Source of the DNA: Phanerodontia chrysosporium
Taxonomy: Eukaryota; Basidiomycota; Agaricomycetes; Polyporales; Phanerochaetaceae
DNA length: 64,000 nt
Assembly (NCBI GenBank): GCA_001910725.1
Contig: MJGA01000002.1
Location: forward strand, 1,550,001 to 1,614,000
Direction: 5' to 3'
The notes under the pieces were generated by a model. It saw only the letters and a list, made by a program, of their open reading frames with translations, had not been told where the DNA came from and made no database searches. Made by a program: the position numbers and the translations under genes. Below are positions 48,918 to 58,940 of this stretch, piece after piece. Every line of letters begins with the position of its first letter. Within the stretch, counting starts at the first letter, position 1.

Positions 48918-49678
48918 CTATAATAGACACTCTAGCACGGCGCGCAGATCACAGATGTCAGCGACAGCGGCTTCAGCGGGCGAAGACTGCAAGGTAGAAT
49001 TAGCCATGTACACTCAGTGGATTTTCGTCCAGACTGACCTTGATGTAACTGACGCTCTCCTCGATGGCATCGGGACACTGCGGTAATGGTTCAGCAAATG
49101 TACTTCTTGTACGTGCACGAGGCGTACGTCAATAGACCACCCTTGTGTGATGAACTTACGGCAAATCACTCCTTGTTTTCCATATTGTCGATACGGCAGG
49201 TTCATGGTTGGCAGCCATTGGCAGATCGTGCAGCGGTACTCCTGCTTCGCACAGATGTCGCCGGTGAGTAGCCCCGCAGGTGAGCATACTGCACGCAGCC
49301 AACCACGGAGAGCTTGCGGCGGCTGCTCAAGGGGCCGAAACGTGTCCAGAAAACAGTAGATCTGTCGTGGGTATGATAGAGGCGTCACTGCTTTGTACAG
49401 TACATCGGACGATCTTGGTTCAAAGATTTCGAAGTTGTGCAGAATTCTATATCCCTAGTCAGGATAGACCCGACAAAGTGAGAGGTGGAACAGGGGGATG
49501 AATTTGTCCATGTCAGTCAAGATACCGACGCCGCATGAGCGCAGCCGACGGCCATCACTGTCGCGTGCCTAGTAAGGCCGTCCTTCACTGAATAAGTTGA
49601 GGCGTTCTTGGTAGACGGCGGCCAAAGCGTGTACACCATGAGTGGCCTCCATAGCAGTCGAAGAGTGTAGCGTACCAT
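48918..49678 (-). CDS. Candidate unannotated Cys-containing small protein
   Basis: I do not recognise this. Four minus-strand exons, 49526-49678, 49128-49454, 49039-49077 and 48918-48986, join in phase 0 throughout. Introns are 71, 50 and 52 nt; the last has a GTCAGT donor, GGCTAATTC branch and TTGCAG acceptor. The predicted product is about 195 aa. Its best-supported part is the C-terminus: GDICAKQEYRCTICQWLP, then CPDAIEESVSYIK, then SSPAEAAVADICDLRAVL ending ECLL. Seven or more Cys suggest a disulfide-bonded or metal-binding protein. The N-terminal exon has no clear signal peptide. A TATATAG at 49711-49717 lies so close to the first ATG that translation may begin at a later Met. The 5' half could be wrong. 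Confidence 0.3.
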
Positions 49679-49962
49679 ATCGATTTGCTTCCGGTGTCCT
49701 ATGTAACCACTATATAGTCAGGCAATGGGCCCACGCCACAATATATGTCTCGGGCGCCTAAACTGCCCCCGCCTGGACCGACACCTATCGTAGTGAGCGG
49801 ATGACGACCCCTTGCCCCTCTGGAGGACATCCTTGGTACAAAAATTCCGTCAGCCCGCCTACGGATGATTGGGCAACAGTATTTCATTGCAAGAAATGTT
49901 ACACATTATTGATTTAGTGATGTATTACATTGTTGTCTTTCAGTGGCGTAGCCTTAACACGA

Positions 49963-51545
49963 TCAAAGACGGTCTGCGAAGTAGGTTCTCAACGCAAGTC
50001 AATAAGCCGCAATAAGAACATGATACTTACTAACGTTGCCGAGGTCAGCGCAAGCCTCCTTGACACGAGCAGTGAGGGTCTTCTCTCCCTCACGGACCCA
50101 GACACGAGGATCGTAGTACTTCTTGTTGGGCTTGTCCGCACCCTCGGGGTTACCGACCTGGGTCTGGAGGTAGCCGATCTTCGAGGTGATGAAGTCCTGG
50201 GATGTCACTGTGAGCGACAGCGAGTCTGGACTGAGGTCTGAATAACGTACACGGATACCAGCGAGGTAGGCGAACTGAGTGTCAGTGTCGACGTTCATCT
50301 TGACAACGCCGTTCTCGACCGCAGTCCTAATCTCCTCCTTAGTCGAACCGGAGCCACCGTGGAAGACAAGGAACCTGGCGTGTATTGTGAACACAAGGCA
50401 AGGCGAGCTGGGTTCAAGGAGACTCACAAAGGCTTCTTCTTGCTGCCACCGAGCTTCTGCTCAGCGTAAACCTGGTGCTTCTGGAGCAGTTCAGGGTGGA
50501 GCTTGACGTTTCCGGGCTTGTAGACGCCGTGAACGTTGCCGAACGCAGCGGCGATCGAGAAGTTGGGAGAGATCTTCGAGAAAGCCTCGTAGACGTCCCA
50601 GACGTCTTCAGGCTGGGTGTACAGCTTCGAGTTGTCAACTCCAGTGTTGTCGACACCGTCCTCTTCACCTCCAGTGATACCAATCTCCATCTCGAGCCAG
50701 AGACCGAGCTTGGCCATGCGCTCAAAGTACTGCACGCAAATGGCGATGTTCTCCTCCTTGGGCTCCTCGGAAAGGTCAAGCATGTGGGAAGAGAAGAGCG
50801 GCTCGCCATGGCGCGCAAAGTACTCCTCGTCAGCCTTGAGCATGCCATCGAACCACGGCAGCAGCTTCTTGGCGCAGTGGTCGGAGTGGAGAACAACGGG
50901 ACTTGACGATAATGTAAGGACACATGCCACAGATGTAAAGTCTTGCGTTGCACTTACACGCCGTACTCCTTCGCGACAGTGCGGATATGGTGCGCAGCGG
51001 CGATAGCACCAAGGATGGACGCCTGCTGCTTGTCGTTGGCGAGGCCCTTGCCGGCGAAGTACGCGCTGCCGCCCTGGGACACCTGGAGAATGATGGGAGC
51101 CTTGATATCACTGTTTTTTGGGGGTAAGACCTCAAGATTGAAAAAATGGGGAATGAGTCACGAACCGAGCAGCCTCAAGAACAGCGTTCGCAGTAGACGA
51201 GGAAGTCACGTTCTGCGGGTCAGAGCGTTAAAAGGCGTGTAGCGCGGCACTGGCGAGGGACTTACGATGGCCTAGAGTAAAGATTTCCGGAGAGGTTAAT
51301 GACCGCGATTGTCTCGATAGGACGAGATCTTACGCACGGGGATAGCAAACTACGCGATGGAAGGATGAGCGTGATGTATCGTCGCGCGAGGGGAAGTGCT
51401 CGTACCTGGTTCTCCTTCGCGTACTCAAAGAGCTTGCGCACATTGTCGCCGGTAAGAACGCCAGCCTGGAGGTGGAATGAGTTGTGCTGCGTCTCGTTTT
51501 GCGGCAATCTAGATACACACAGGAACAATGTCAAGAACACCCATT
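49963..51545 (-). CDS. FBA1: Fructose-bisphosphate aldolase, class II
   Basis: This zinc-dependent glycolytic aldolase splits fructose 1,6-bisphosphate. The first exon MGVLDIVP joins AGVLTGDNVRKLFEYAKENQ. Key motifs follow: NVTSSSTANAVLEAARD, VLHSDHCAKKLLPWFDGML (zinc-binding His and catalytic Asp), AFGNVHGVYKPGNVKLHPELL (zinc His) and VFHGGSGST (phosphate loop). Also seen are NGVVKMNVDTDTQFAY, YYDPRVWVREGE and an end at LGNVNRL. The last exon is 10 coding bases after a GTAAGT intron. Around nine short introns are present, clustered in the 5' half. C-ending codon preference suggests strong expression. Length is about 360 aa, normal. Confidence 0.95.
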
Positions 51546-51906
51546 GTGTATGGTCGACGAAGAGGAGAAGATGAAGATGAGAGGAGAGGAGAAATCGGTG
51601 AGATTCGACTCAGTCGCGGCGTTCCGAGCACCCTTAATACGGCGTCATCCACGTGACCGGCTCCTGAGGTCCTGCCGCGCAAAGGTTCTTCCCCCCGCAC
51701 CATCCACCGTCCTTGGCCGTACAACCTCCACCACACTCGCCCCGTCTCCACCGCATACCTCGTCGCGGATACAGCATGTCCTCGCTGCACACAGCCTGTA
51801 TCGCCTATCGCACCACTCAGCAGGCTCCGAGAGGTACTGGACTCGTTTGTCTGGAGAACTCCGAAAAAGTTCTGGTATCGTACAAGTACAAGAATCCCAT
51901 GCTATG
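51546..51906. promoter_or_regulatory. FBA1 upstream region
   Basis: These 361 bp separate the FBA1 start from the preferred formamidase stop. They contain CT-rich stretches (for example near 51690-51760). An open frame from formamidase continues through part of it to 51645 if the last intron is not removed; that reading is disfavoured because it would leave FBA1 almost no promoter. Confidence 0.4.
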
Positions 51907-54032
51907 CTACAACCTTCGGTCGGTTTGATTTCTTTCCCCGTTCTGAAGCGTTCCGGACCCAGGCGCGGAGCCCCGCGTCGCCGCGATAACCTAGAGGACA
52001 CCATCGCTGCGGATCGCGCACTGACCAGGCTGCGCTTCTGAAGGCCTTCTGCCTTCGGCAGGATGTCCTGTCATTCACGCGATGGTCAGGAACAAGCGGC
52101 CATAAAAGCCGAAACGCAAGAGACGCACGAATTCGAAGATCCCCACAGGGAGGGCCATGGTTACACACGCGTTCGGGGAGTCCTTTGAACCGGTCCTTAG
52201 CTGCCCGGCCAGACCATACTCGCGAGAAGGAACATACCACAATGGCACCAACGTGACTCTCGATAGGAGCTGCCGAGAGCAGCAGGTACGCTTGCTCGCG
52301 CGCTGCGTCGCATGTCAGTCAAGCGTCTTCGGCCGTCATGGGGCACGCACTGTATCCGAGCTAGCGCGGATGCGAAGTCAACATCCGCATATGACGTACA
52401 TGGTGAGGCAAATACACACCTTCATGAGATACGCGATCGTATTGAGAGCGGCTTGCTTGTATGCGACCGTGCTGCCAATGGGAATGGGAATCAGGTCGAT
52501 CAAGCGTCGATGCTAACGCAAACGACTGACGCATCCATGTTGTACTGTTTACCATCGCCATCTGAGGGGCTTCACTGAGTATGAAGAGGTCGGCACACAG
52601 AAGAGGCTTACGATAGTCCACACTGATACCCTCAAACACAAGCTAGAGCGAACAGTTCAGTTAGCTCCTAGTAAGAACATCAGTATTCCAAACTACCTTC
52701 GATGAGTACAACGGGTCAATCGGAGAGGGCTATTGAAGTTGTGCGTCAGCAGTACATACATGAACCCGCGAGTGACCGACGCACGAGGAAAATGGGCTGC
52801 TTCAAACCGAACTTCTCAGTGCCTCCCTTGATGATGCTGCAGTTCAAGGTAATGATACCGGCCTGCGAAGGTGTCGTCAGTGGAGGCTATGTCATGTAGG
52901 ACGAGTAAGTCTACCATTTCAATGGCACCGCAGAATGACATCTCGCCGTCACCCTGAGAGAAGTGCAGGTCACCGACAGACAGGTTGGCGCCCTTCATGA
53001 ACACAGGGAAATAACACCGTGAGCCCTTCGAAAGATTCTTGATCTGCTCAGCCCGTCAGCGTTACTTATCCCCACACACTGCGTCGAACCTACATCGCAG
53101 TTACCTCCGTGCTCGCGGCCGGGGACGGTGCGTGCACCCTCACGGTATATCTTCTTACGGATGTCGTCCGGGAGGTCTTGACCGACGTACGCACCCTTTT
53201 GTTCGGGCGGGAAGGCCACCGCGGGCACCGCGTCCTGGTGCGCCGCGATAAGCTCACCCTCGCGCCTGTTCCAGGTCGCGAGCAACTCGGGGGAGGGTGC
53301 TGTGCCTATAAGGCCCGGGTGCGAGATTCCGGCGAAGCGCACGCCAGGGATGTGGCGGGAAGTTGCGTAGATGCCGTTGAAGTCCCAGATCGCCTTGCAG
53401 GCCTTGCTGTCAAATTCGCGCGCTATCAATAGATTAGCAGAGCATTGTGTGCAGTATGAAGGGCGTACCGAACAGGCCGCCACCGTTGTTGAGCTCGAAA
53501 ATGCCGGTATAGCCCCACGGCATCTGCTCGAATGGCTGAACTACATGACACCATAGTCAACGATGTGAGTGCTCCACGAGGTCATAATCTTTACCATCGA
53601 GAATATCTACAACGAGACAATCGCCAGGCTCGGCTCCTTCGACTGCGACGGGTCCGGTAAGGTTGTGAATGGTAGTCAAATCAACGTTCCTAATATCATC
53701 GGCATCTAGGAGTCGTCAGCGACCCTCTGACCCTGTTATACATCGCGTCAACTAACTATCGTTGTTGCCAATTTGAGCTCCAGTCCAGTCTGCGCCGTGT
53801 TAGTCCGAGCCAGATATGGACTGTTCGCGAAAACCCATACCGATGCACTCAATCTTAAAGGTTTGTCCCGGCTTCACCGAAACAAATGCAGGAATGTCCG
53901 GGCTGTATAGGAGTTGTTACAGTGAACTAGTGTTTATTATATACACACGACGTACTGCCAGCGGTTGTGGATGCCTTTCTGTTGGTTTGCAGGCCTTGAC
54001 TTGAAGTCAGGATAATTCACGCGTCGCATCAT
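51907..54032 (-). CDS. Formamidase (acetamidase/formamidase, FmdA family)
   Basis: This hydrolyses formamide, or short amides, to formate and ammonia, allowing use as nitrogen source. Spliced sequence includes QQKGIHNRW, FVSVKPGQTFKIECIDWTGAQIGN, GAEPGDCLVVDILD and FNGIYATSRHIPGVRFAGISHPGLIGTAPS. It also has GREHGGNCD, GANLSVGDLHFSQGDGEMSFCGAIEM, IIKGGTEKFGL, TVAYKQAALNTIAYLMK, then LGY from a 10-nt exon, EQAYLLLSAAPIE and PNACVTMALPVGIFEF. The middle is secure. The start (MMRRVNYPDF at 54032) has an in-frame stop just upstream, and a further 5' exon cannot be excluded. The last exon (stop at 51907) depends on a GTCAGT-CAG intron of 83 nt. GATA motifs cluster upstream. Confidence 0.85.
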
Positions 54033-54982
54033 TGCAGCTCACGTGAAGGGATCAATCTACGCGAACGCTTAGCTGACAGTGATTTTCGACATGTATGATG
54101 CATACCTTGATAAGGGTAGGATGAGCGTTCGAGTTAGCCCTTGTCGCCATGTCGTTGAGGACGTAGTGGATAGGAAGGGGGGTGTTTACGGTCCTGAGAA
54201 AGCTCAGAAGACGCGGTATATATGGACACAGGATTCAGGAGACAGAATCGAGTTGATAAGGACGATCACGGCGGGGACGGAATACACAACGGAAATCCGA
54301 TAAGCTGGGAATCCGTGGACTGCCGTCGCATGCTGCAATATAGAAAGTTTCAAGAAATGAATGGTGCTACCTCTGCCTTCATTTCTGTTTTGCCCAGGGT
54401 CGTTGAGTAGTTCATCAGCACAGATGGAGAAGAACACGCTCGAGCTGGCCTTTGCAGCATTAGGAAAAAGTGCGGCAGTCGAAAGCAAAGGAGCCAAAGA
54501 GGACACACAGGAGATACCTGAAGCTGTCGGAGAGTAGGTCACAAGGACTTGTGCACAGCTACGACACTCCGCATGAGGGAAAGATAACGACCAGATAGCA
54601 CTGCGCTGCGTCGGAGAACGCGATCACGTGACAGCGAGCCGAACTGTGCACGGCGCATGCGGCGTTCTTGCTGCTCCAGGGGAGTCAGCAGCATAGCGAC
54701 AACTGAGGTGTTCCACGCTTACCTCTTACCAGATCATCCTACACCCTAGAAATATTGTCGGCCTCCCGCTGCCTCCGTCGGCTTACTCAGTCGTAATCGG
54801 GGAAGATGTGCATGTGCAACATATGGAGGCCAAACGATCACCCGGTGGCACTGCCCGCAACTCGATAGTATACCCCTTCAAGTTGGCGGCCATGACACGA
54901 TGAACGGACTGATGAGCGGACCGAAAATTCAACCACTATCTTGGTATTACTGTTAGCAGAGACGTAGATTATCCTGGAAGAA
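54033..54982. other. Intergenic, 950 bp, formamidase upstream region
   Basis: This lies between formamidase and the 3' end of GUP1, both minus strand. It contains a cluster of HGATAR motifs and a small plus-strand frame (54424-54537) encoding MEKNTLELAFAALGKSAAV and 18 more residues. That frame looks protein-like but has no supported exons around it. No other gene is seen. Confidence 0.5.
54108..54598 (+). promoter_or_regulatory. Cluster of GATA-factor motifs upstream of formamidase
   Basis: HGATAR matches occur at 54108 (TGATAA), 54254 (TGATAA), 54298 (CGATAA), 54582 (AGATAA) and 54593 (AGATAG), all on the plus strand, within 570 bp of the formamidase start. Fungal AreA/Nit2-type GATA factors activate amide-utilisation genes when preferred nitrogen is absent. 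By base-frequency expectation fewer than one match per strand is expected here. Function is inferred. Confidence 0.4.
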
Positions 54983-57347
54983 TTAGCAACGACGATAGAT
55001 GCCTTGACGCATCTCTTCCTCCCTAAACAAGACTTAGCGCATATGTCAACACGGCATGTGACTGAGCGCACCTATACTCGAACATGACCTGCACGGCGAC
55101 GAACAGACAGAAACACGCAAACAATAGAAATTGTACTCCTACACGTGGACGCAGTTATTACCGTCCATGCGCAAAGGACAGGGAAATCGCGCACCTTCCC
55201 ATCCAGATACCAAGCGACCGAGAAGGTATGATACACCTTCTGTTCCTATGACAAAGCCGACGAGGTTCGCGGTCATCATCATGAGAATTTCAAGGACACC
55301 GCCGACCGCGCAAACATGGCGGTACCACCATTTCTCGCCATACTGCAAGAATTTGCGTGAGTAGAGCACAAGAAGCTAACTAGCATAGGGCACGAACCAC
55401 TTTCTCAGTGAAGAGATAACGAGCAGCGATCTCAGGAAGGATGAACAAGCTAACAAGCCAGCCCCAGGCAAGAAGGCGGAAGGAGAGATCGTGCCACAGA
55501 GCAACGAATGAGAAGACGAGGATCGTCGTAAATTTCAAGTTCTTCGTTCCACCGAGAGGAATGTAGATGTATCTATGATCAAGATGAGTCCAGGTAGAAA
55601 TACCGCCTATTTGAGAGAGACTGACCTTACGATCCAAAGGTTATAGCTACGATGCCAACTCCTCCAGAAACCCAAGGCCGAATAATTATTCGCCATGCAA
55701 CGGACCATGTTTTCTGGAGGATCGATGCCATCTAGCAGGGCCCAAAGGCGAAAGAATCTCCATGGGATAAGGAGCTGTATTTGTGTTCAGTTGCATGTTG
55801 CAATGTGAAGCAGGAGGCCCACCTTCAACCAAACGATAATTAGGTTCCAAAATCCGATCATGCTGAGCTCAGCGACACTGTCTCCGTACCAGGCAGCGGT
55901 ATCCTTTATCGCTACCATGTACATGTAGTGTAAGATGAATTCCATGGTTAGCAGGCAGATGATGAAGCGGCCCGCATATCCCAATATTTCGCGACTTGAT
56001 ATGGATAATGGCTTCCTGAGCTGAAATCATCGTGAGTTACGTCCCAGAACAATTGCAATGGGACTAACCTGCCAAGCGAAGTCGTTGAAAGTCATGATGG
56101 GACCCCCAATGTAGAGTGGCGGGTATGCAGCGTATGCGAGGTAGTGAGCGAACGAGTAGTAATCAAGGCTGTGTGCTGTAGTAGTCCGCTGCTTGTGGTT
56201 TAGAGGTTCTTCTGCCTTCTGAGATTGGTTGAGTTTAGCGACCTTGACGATAACGGTCCACTTACGTCTTGCGCCATGACGTTCCGAGTACATGCCCAGT
56301 AGTAATCCATGTTAAACGACACCAGTCGTAACATGGTGATATTAAAGACGATATACCATCGTGGGTATATCCCTTTCCAACCGTCCTGTATACACGTTTA
56401 AATCGATATTCGTGACTGAATCGACGAGAACACTCACCAACGATCCCAGGGCTTCGTGAAAGGACCTGAAGTGATAGCCAGAGTATAGTTCGCTGGTAAA
56501 AAGCACAATCCCATTAAAAACCCATGTGAGAATCGGATTGAGCTTCGAGGCTCCTAGGCACTTGGCTATGCTGTAGTTTACTGCGAGTAGACAGAACAAT
56601 TTGAGCACGCTTGTGCCATGTAGGGCCAGAAGAAAGATTGTAGAGAATCCCAGTAAAAATGGGACCGGGTGCAAACGGTTGCTAGTCGTATCTGCTTGCA
56701 CGAGACCGCGTAGTCGGACATATAACATCTTGAGTGCAAGGAACAAGAGGACAACCGCAGCAAGGACAGGAACATTGCCCCGGAACGAGTGATATTGGGC
56801 GTCGCTATCGTCCTGCCACGGACCGTCAATGCCGTCTGAGAAGGCAGTCTAGACTCACAACAGGGTACGTCTGCTACCACGTTCTGGATTTGATAACAAA
56901 TGCAAAACATGACAGAAAACAGCCCCCTGCAATGAGTCTAAGTCGGAGCGAGAGTTACTGACCACCTGCCGTCCGAATAGCCATCCAGGCGACAGCTTGC
57001 GGGCATATACATGGTAATTGGGATGGGATGCTATGTATTCATAAGTCAAACATACTCGCCGTATAAATCATGGAGTGCGTACGTTGACTGAGTCGCACTG
57101 GGATCCACACCATGACGGGTACTACTGCCGCGAATACGAACCCATAGAAAATGAACTCGGGGGTCCTCCATCGTGGCGCTGGACGACGCATAGTAGCATA
57201 CGGAGTTCCTGTATGAGATGACGGTATATCGACGGTAAGACGCGTTATCCCTTTGCGTTGGCTATGGTTTGGCGAGTCGGCTTGGAATGAATTCGCCGCC
57301 GGTCGTAGGTCGGTGGGCATCTCTATCGCGACGTCCCCGTGGTGCAT
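54983..57347 (-). CDS. GUP1: Membrane-bound O-acyltransferase Gup1
   Basis: Gup1 is an ER multispanning MBOAT enzyme that remodels GPI-anchor lipids; loss affects rafts, wall and glycerol phenotypes. A 50-residue polar N-terminus precedes [20 protein letters not shown] and about ten hydrophobic helices. Conserved MBOAT regions are [76 protein letters not shown], and [19 protein letters not shown] with the catalytic His. The C-terminus is restored by two final introns: [22 protein letters not shown] then [12 protein letters not shown], which matches Gup1 tails. An in-frame stop just upstream supports the start at 57347. More than ten introns interrupt the gene. Confidence 0.93.
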
Positions 57348-57551
57348 CTATGATTGCGTGGTTTCAAGACGAGATTTAAGAGAGCATGAGTTGCCAGAGC
57401 CCTGCAGTGGACGACGAGTGCTGGCCAGTGAGTGAAGGTAGGAGTGAAGGTCTGAGCGGCGCTTGCGCGCGTACTGGATCTGCACTTCCAGTCTGCCAGC
57501 GTCTACCACTCTTGTCCTCATCCCCTTGCGACCTCTCAGACAACTCTACGA

Positions 57552-58681
57552 AGTCAGTCAGCTTGCATTCGACGCGTTGGAATGGACGCTGATATGGCTT
57601 GATCTAGTGGAGGAGATTTCAACGGGCTCGGATTCGGACTACTCCAAGTACGTCTTCAGTGCGCCGTCGCTCTGACCTGCTCTGAGCCCTGTACGTCTAG
57701 CTCGGTAGGCGTATACCCATGATCCAATTTGAAGCTTGTAGCTCAATGAATCGTAGTGGATCTCATGGTTCCTCTCGTCAAAAGGCAATGAGTATTTCTG
57801 TGAAGTCGAAGAGGAGTATATTCTCGACCGCTTCAACCTCACCGGTCTGAATACCGAAGTCTCCAACTACAACCAGGCCCTCGACCTCATTACAGACAAT
57901 CTTGGTATGCACATTTCCTCTACGGCGTCTCCCTTTTATTATTAACGACGAGACATTTTTCAGACGACGACATTCAGGACGAGCTTCGTGGTGCCCTCGA
58001 CGTGCAGGCGAGGTTGTTGTATGGTTTGATCCACGCAAGATGGATAGTTACTGCCCGAGGGCTCGCGAAGATGGTGCGTCTTCGGTGCAGCCTCCGTATG
58101 TCTGATTGCTCAATATTTGACATGCGGCATAGCTTGAGAAATACAAGCGGGCCGACTTCGGTCGCTGCCCACGCGTTCTGTGCCAGTCCCAGCCCTTGCT
58201 TCCAGTCGGCCTTACGGACGTCCCATACGAGAAATCTGTCAAGCTCTACTGTGGACGCTGCGAAGACATCTACTCTCCCAAGTCGTCCCGCCATGGCTCC
58301 ATCGATGGCGCATACTTCGGGACCTCTTTCCCACATCTCCTGTTCCTCGTATATCCCAACTTGATCCCACCAAAGAGTGGCCCTGTCGATGTCGGGATAC
58401 GGGGAGGTGAAGGAGACGGTAAGCGGAGGCGGCGCGAAGAGCAAGAACTGCCAGCGGAAGGGCTTGGCGAAGGAACAAGTACAGCATCTGTGGCGCTCAA
58501 GGCGGAAAGGTACAGACCAAAGATATTCGGTTTCCAAGTGCACGAGATTGCCAAGTTGCAGCGATGGCAAGAAGCTATCCGGGATAGGTGAGTTTGAATG
58601 GATACATGGTACAGCGTATAAAGGGGCTCACAATGCATTGATTACAGGCAGATCGCTCGTCTGGAGGACTCTTTCGTGTAA
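57552..58681 (+). CDS. CKB1: Casein kinase 2 regulatory subunit beta
   Basis: CK2 beta forms the dimeric core of the tetrameric kinase and steers substrate choice. Spliced motifs are [80 protein letters not shown], zinc ligands in CPRVLCQ and YCGRC, and [21 protein letters not shown]. The acidic loop (DDDIQDE) is short. The C-terminus has an inserted charged segment and ends IARLEDSFV. The start codon is split: A at 57552, then an intron 57553-57607 (GTCAGT donor, CTGAT branch, CTAG), then TG. This gives [15 protein letters not shown], an autophosphorylation-site N-terminus. The next junction is ambiguous (see findings). Confidence 0.9.
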
Positions 58682-58940
58682 TCCCCGCCGTCTTCGCTCT
58701 GTCCCCTCATGTTCGGTCTCGTTAAATACATGTGTGTATATTTCCGATTTTTATGTCGAGCTACAATCAACTCCGTCTGCTACAAGCTATTGAAACATTA
58801 TAAACAGGATGAGACGTAAACAGTGAAAGTTAGATGGGTCGTAACGGTCGTGACAGCGGCAGCGGCATAGATCCAGCAAAGTCCGGTGAGATAAATTATA
58901 GGTTGGGTCGTGACGAGTTCGAGGATGCTTGTGTGCAGTA

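Noticed and set aside
51645..52004. Open minus-strand continuation of formamidase to a stop at 51645
   Set aside because: It would add about 90 residues unlike the family and leave FBA1 only about 100 bp upstream; a GTCAGT-CAG intron gives a shorter, ordinary C-terminus.
53085..53100. GGTTCGACGC on the minus strand, resembling a tRNA B box
   Set aside because: No matching A box, anticodon stem or acceptor stem nearby; it lies in a formamidase intron.
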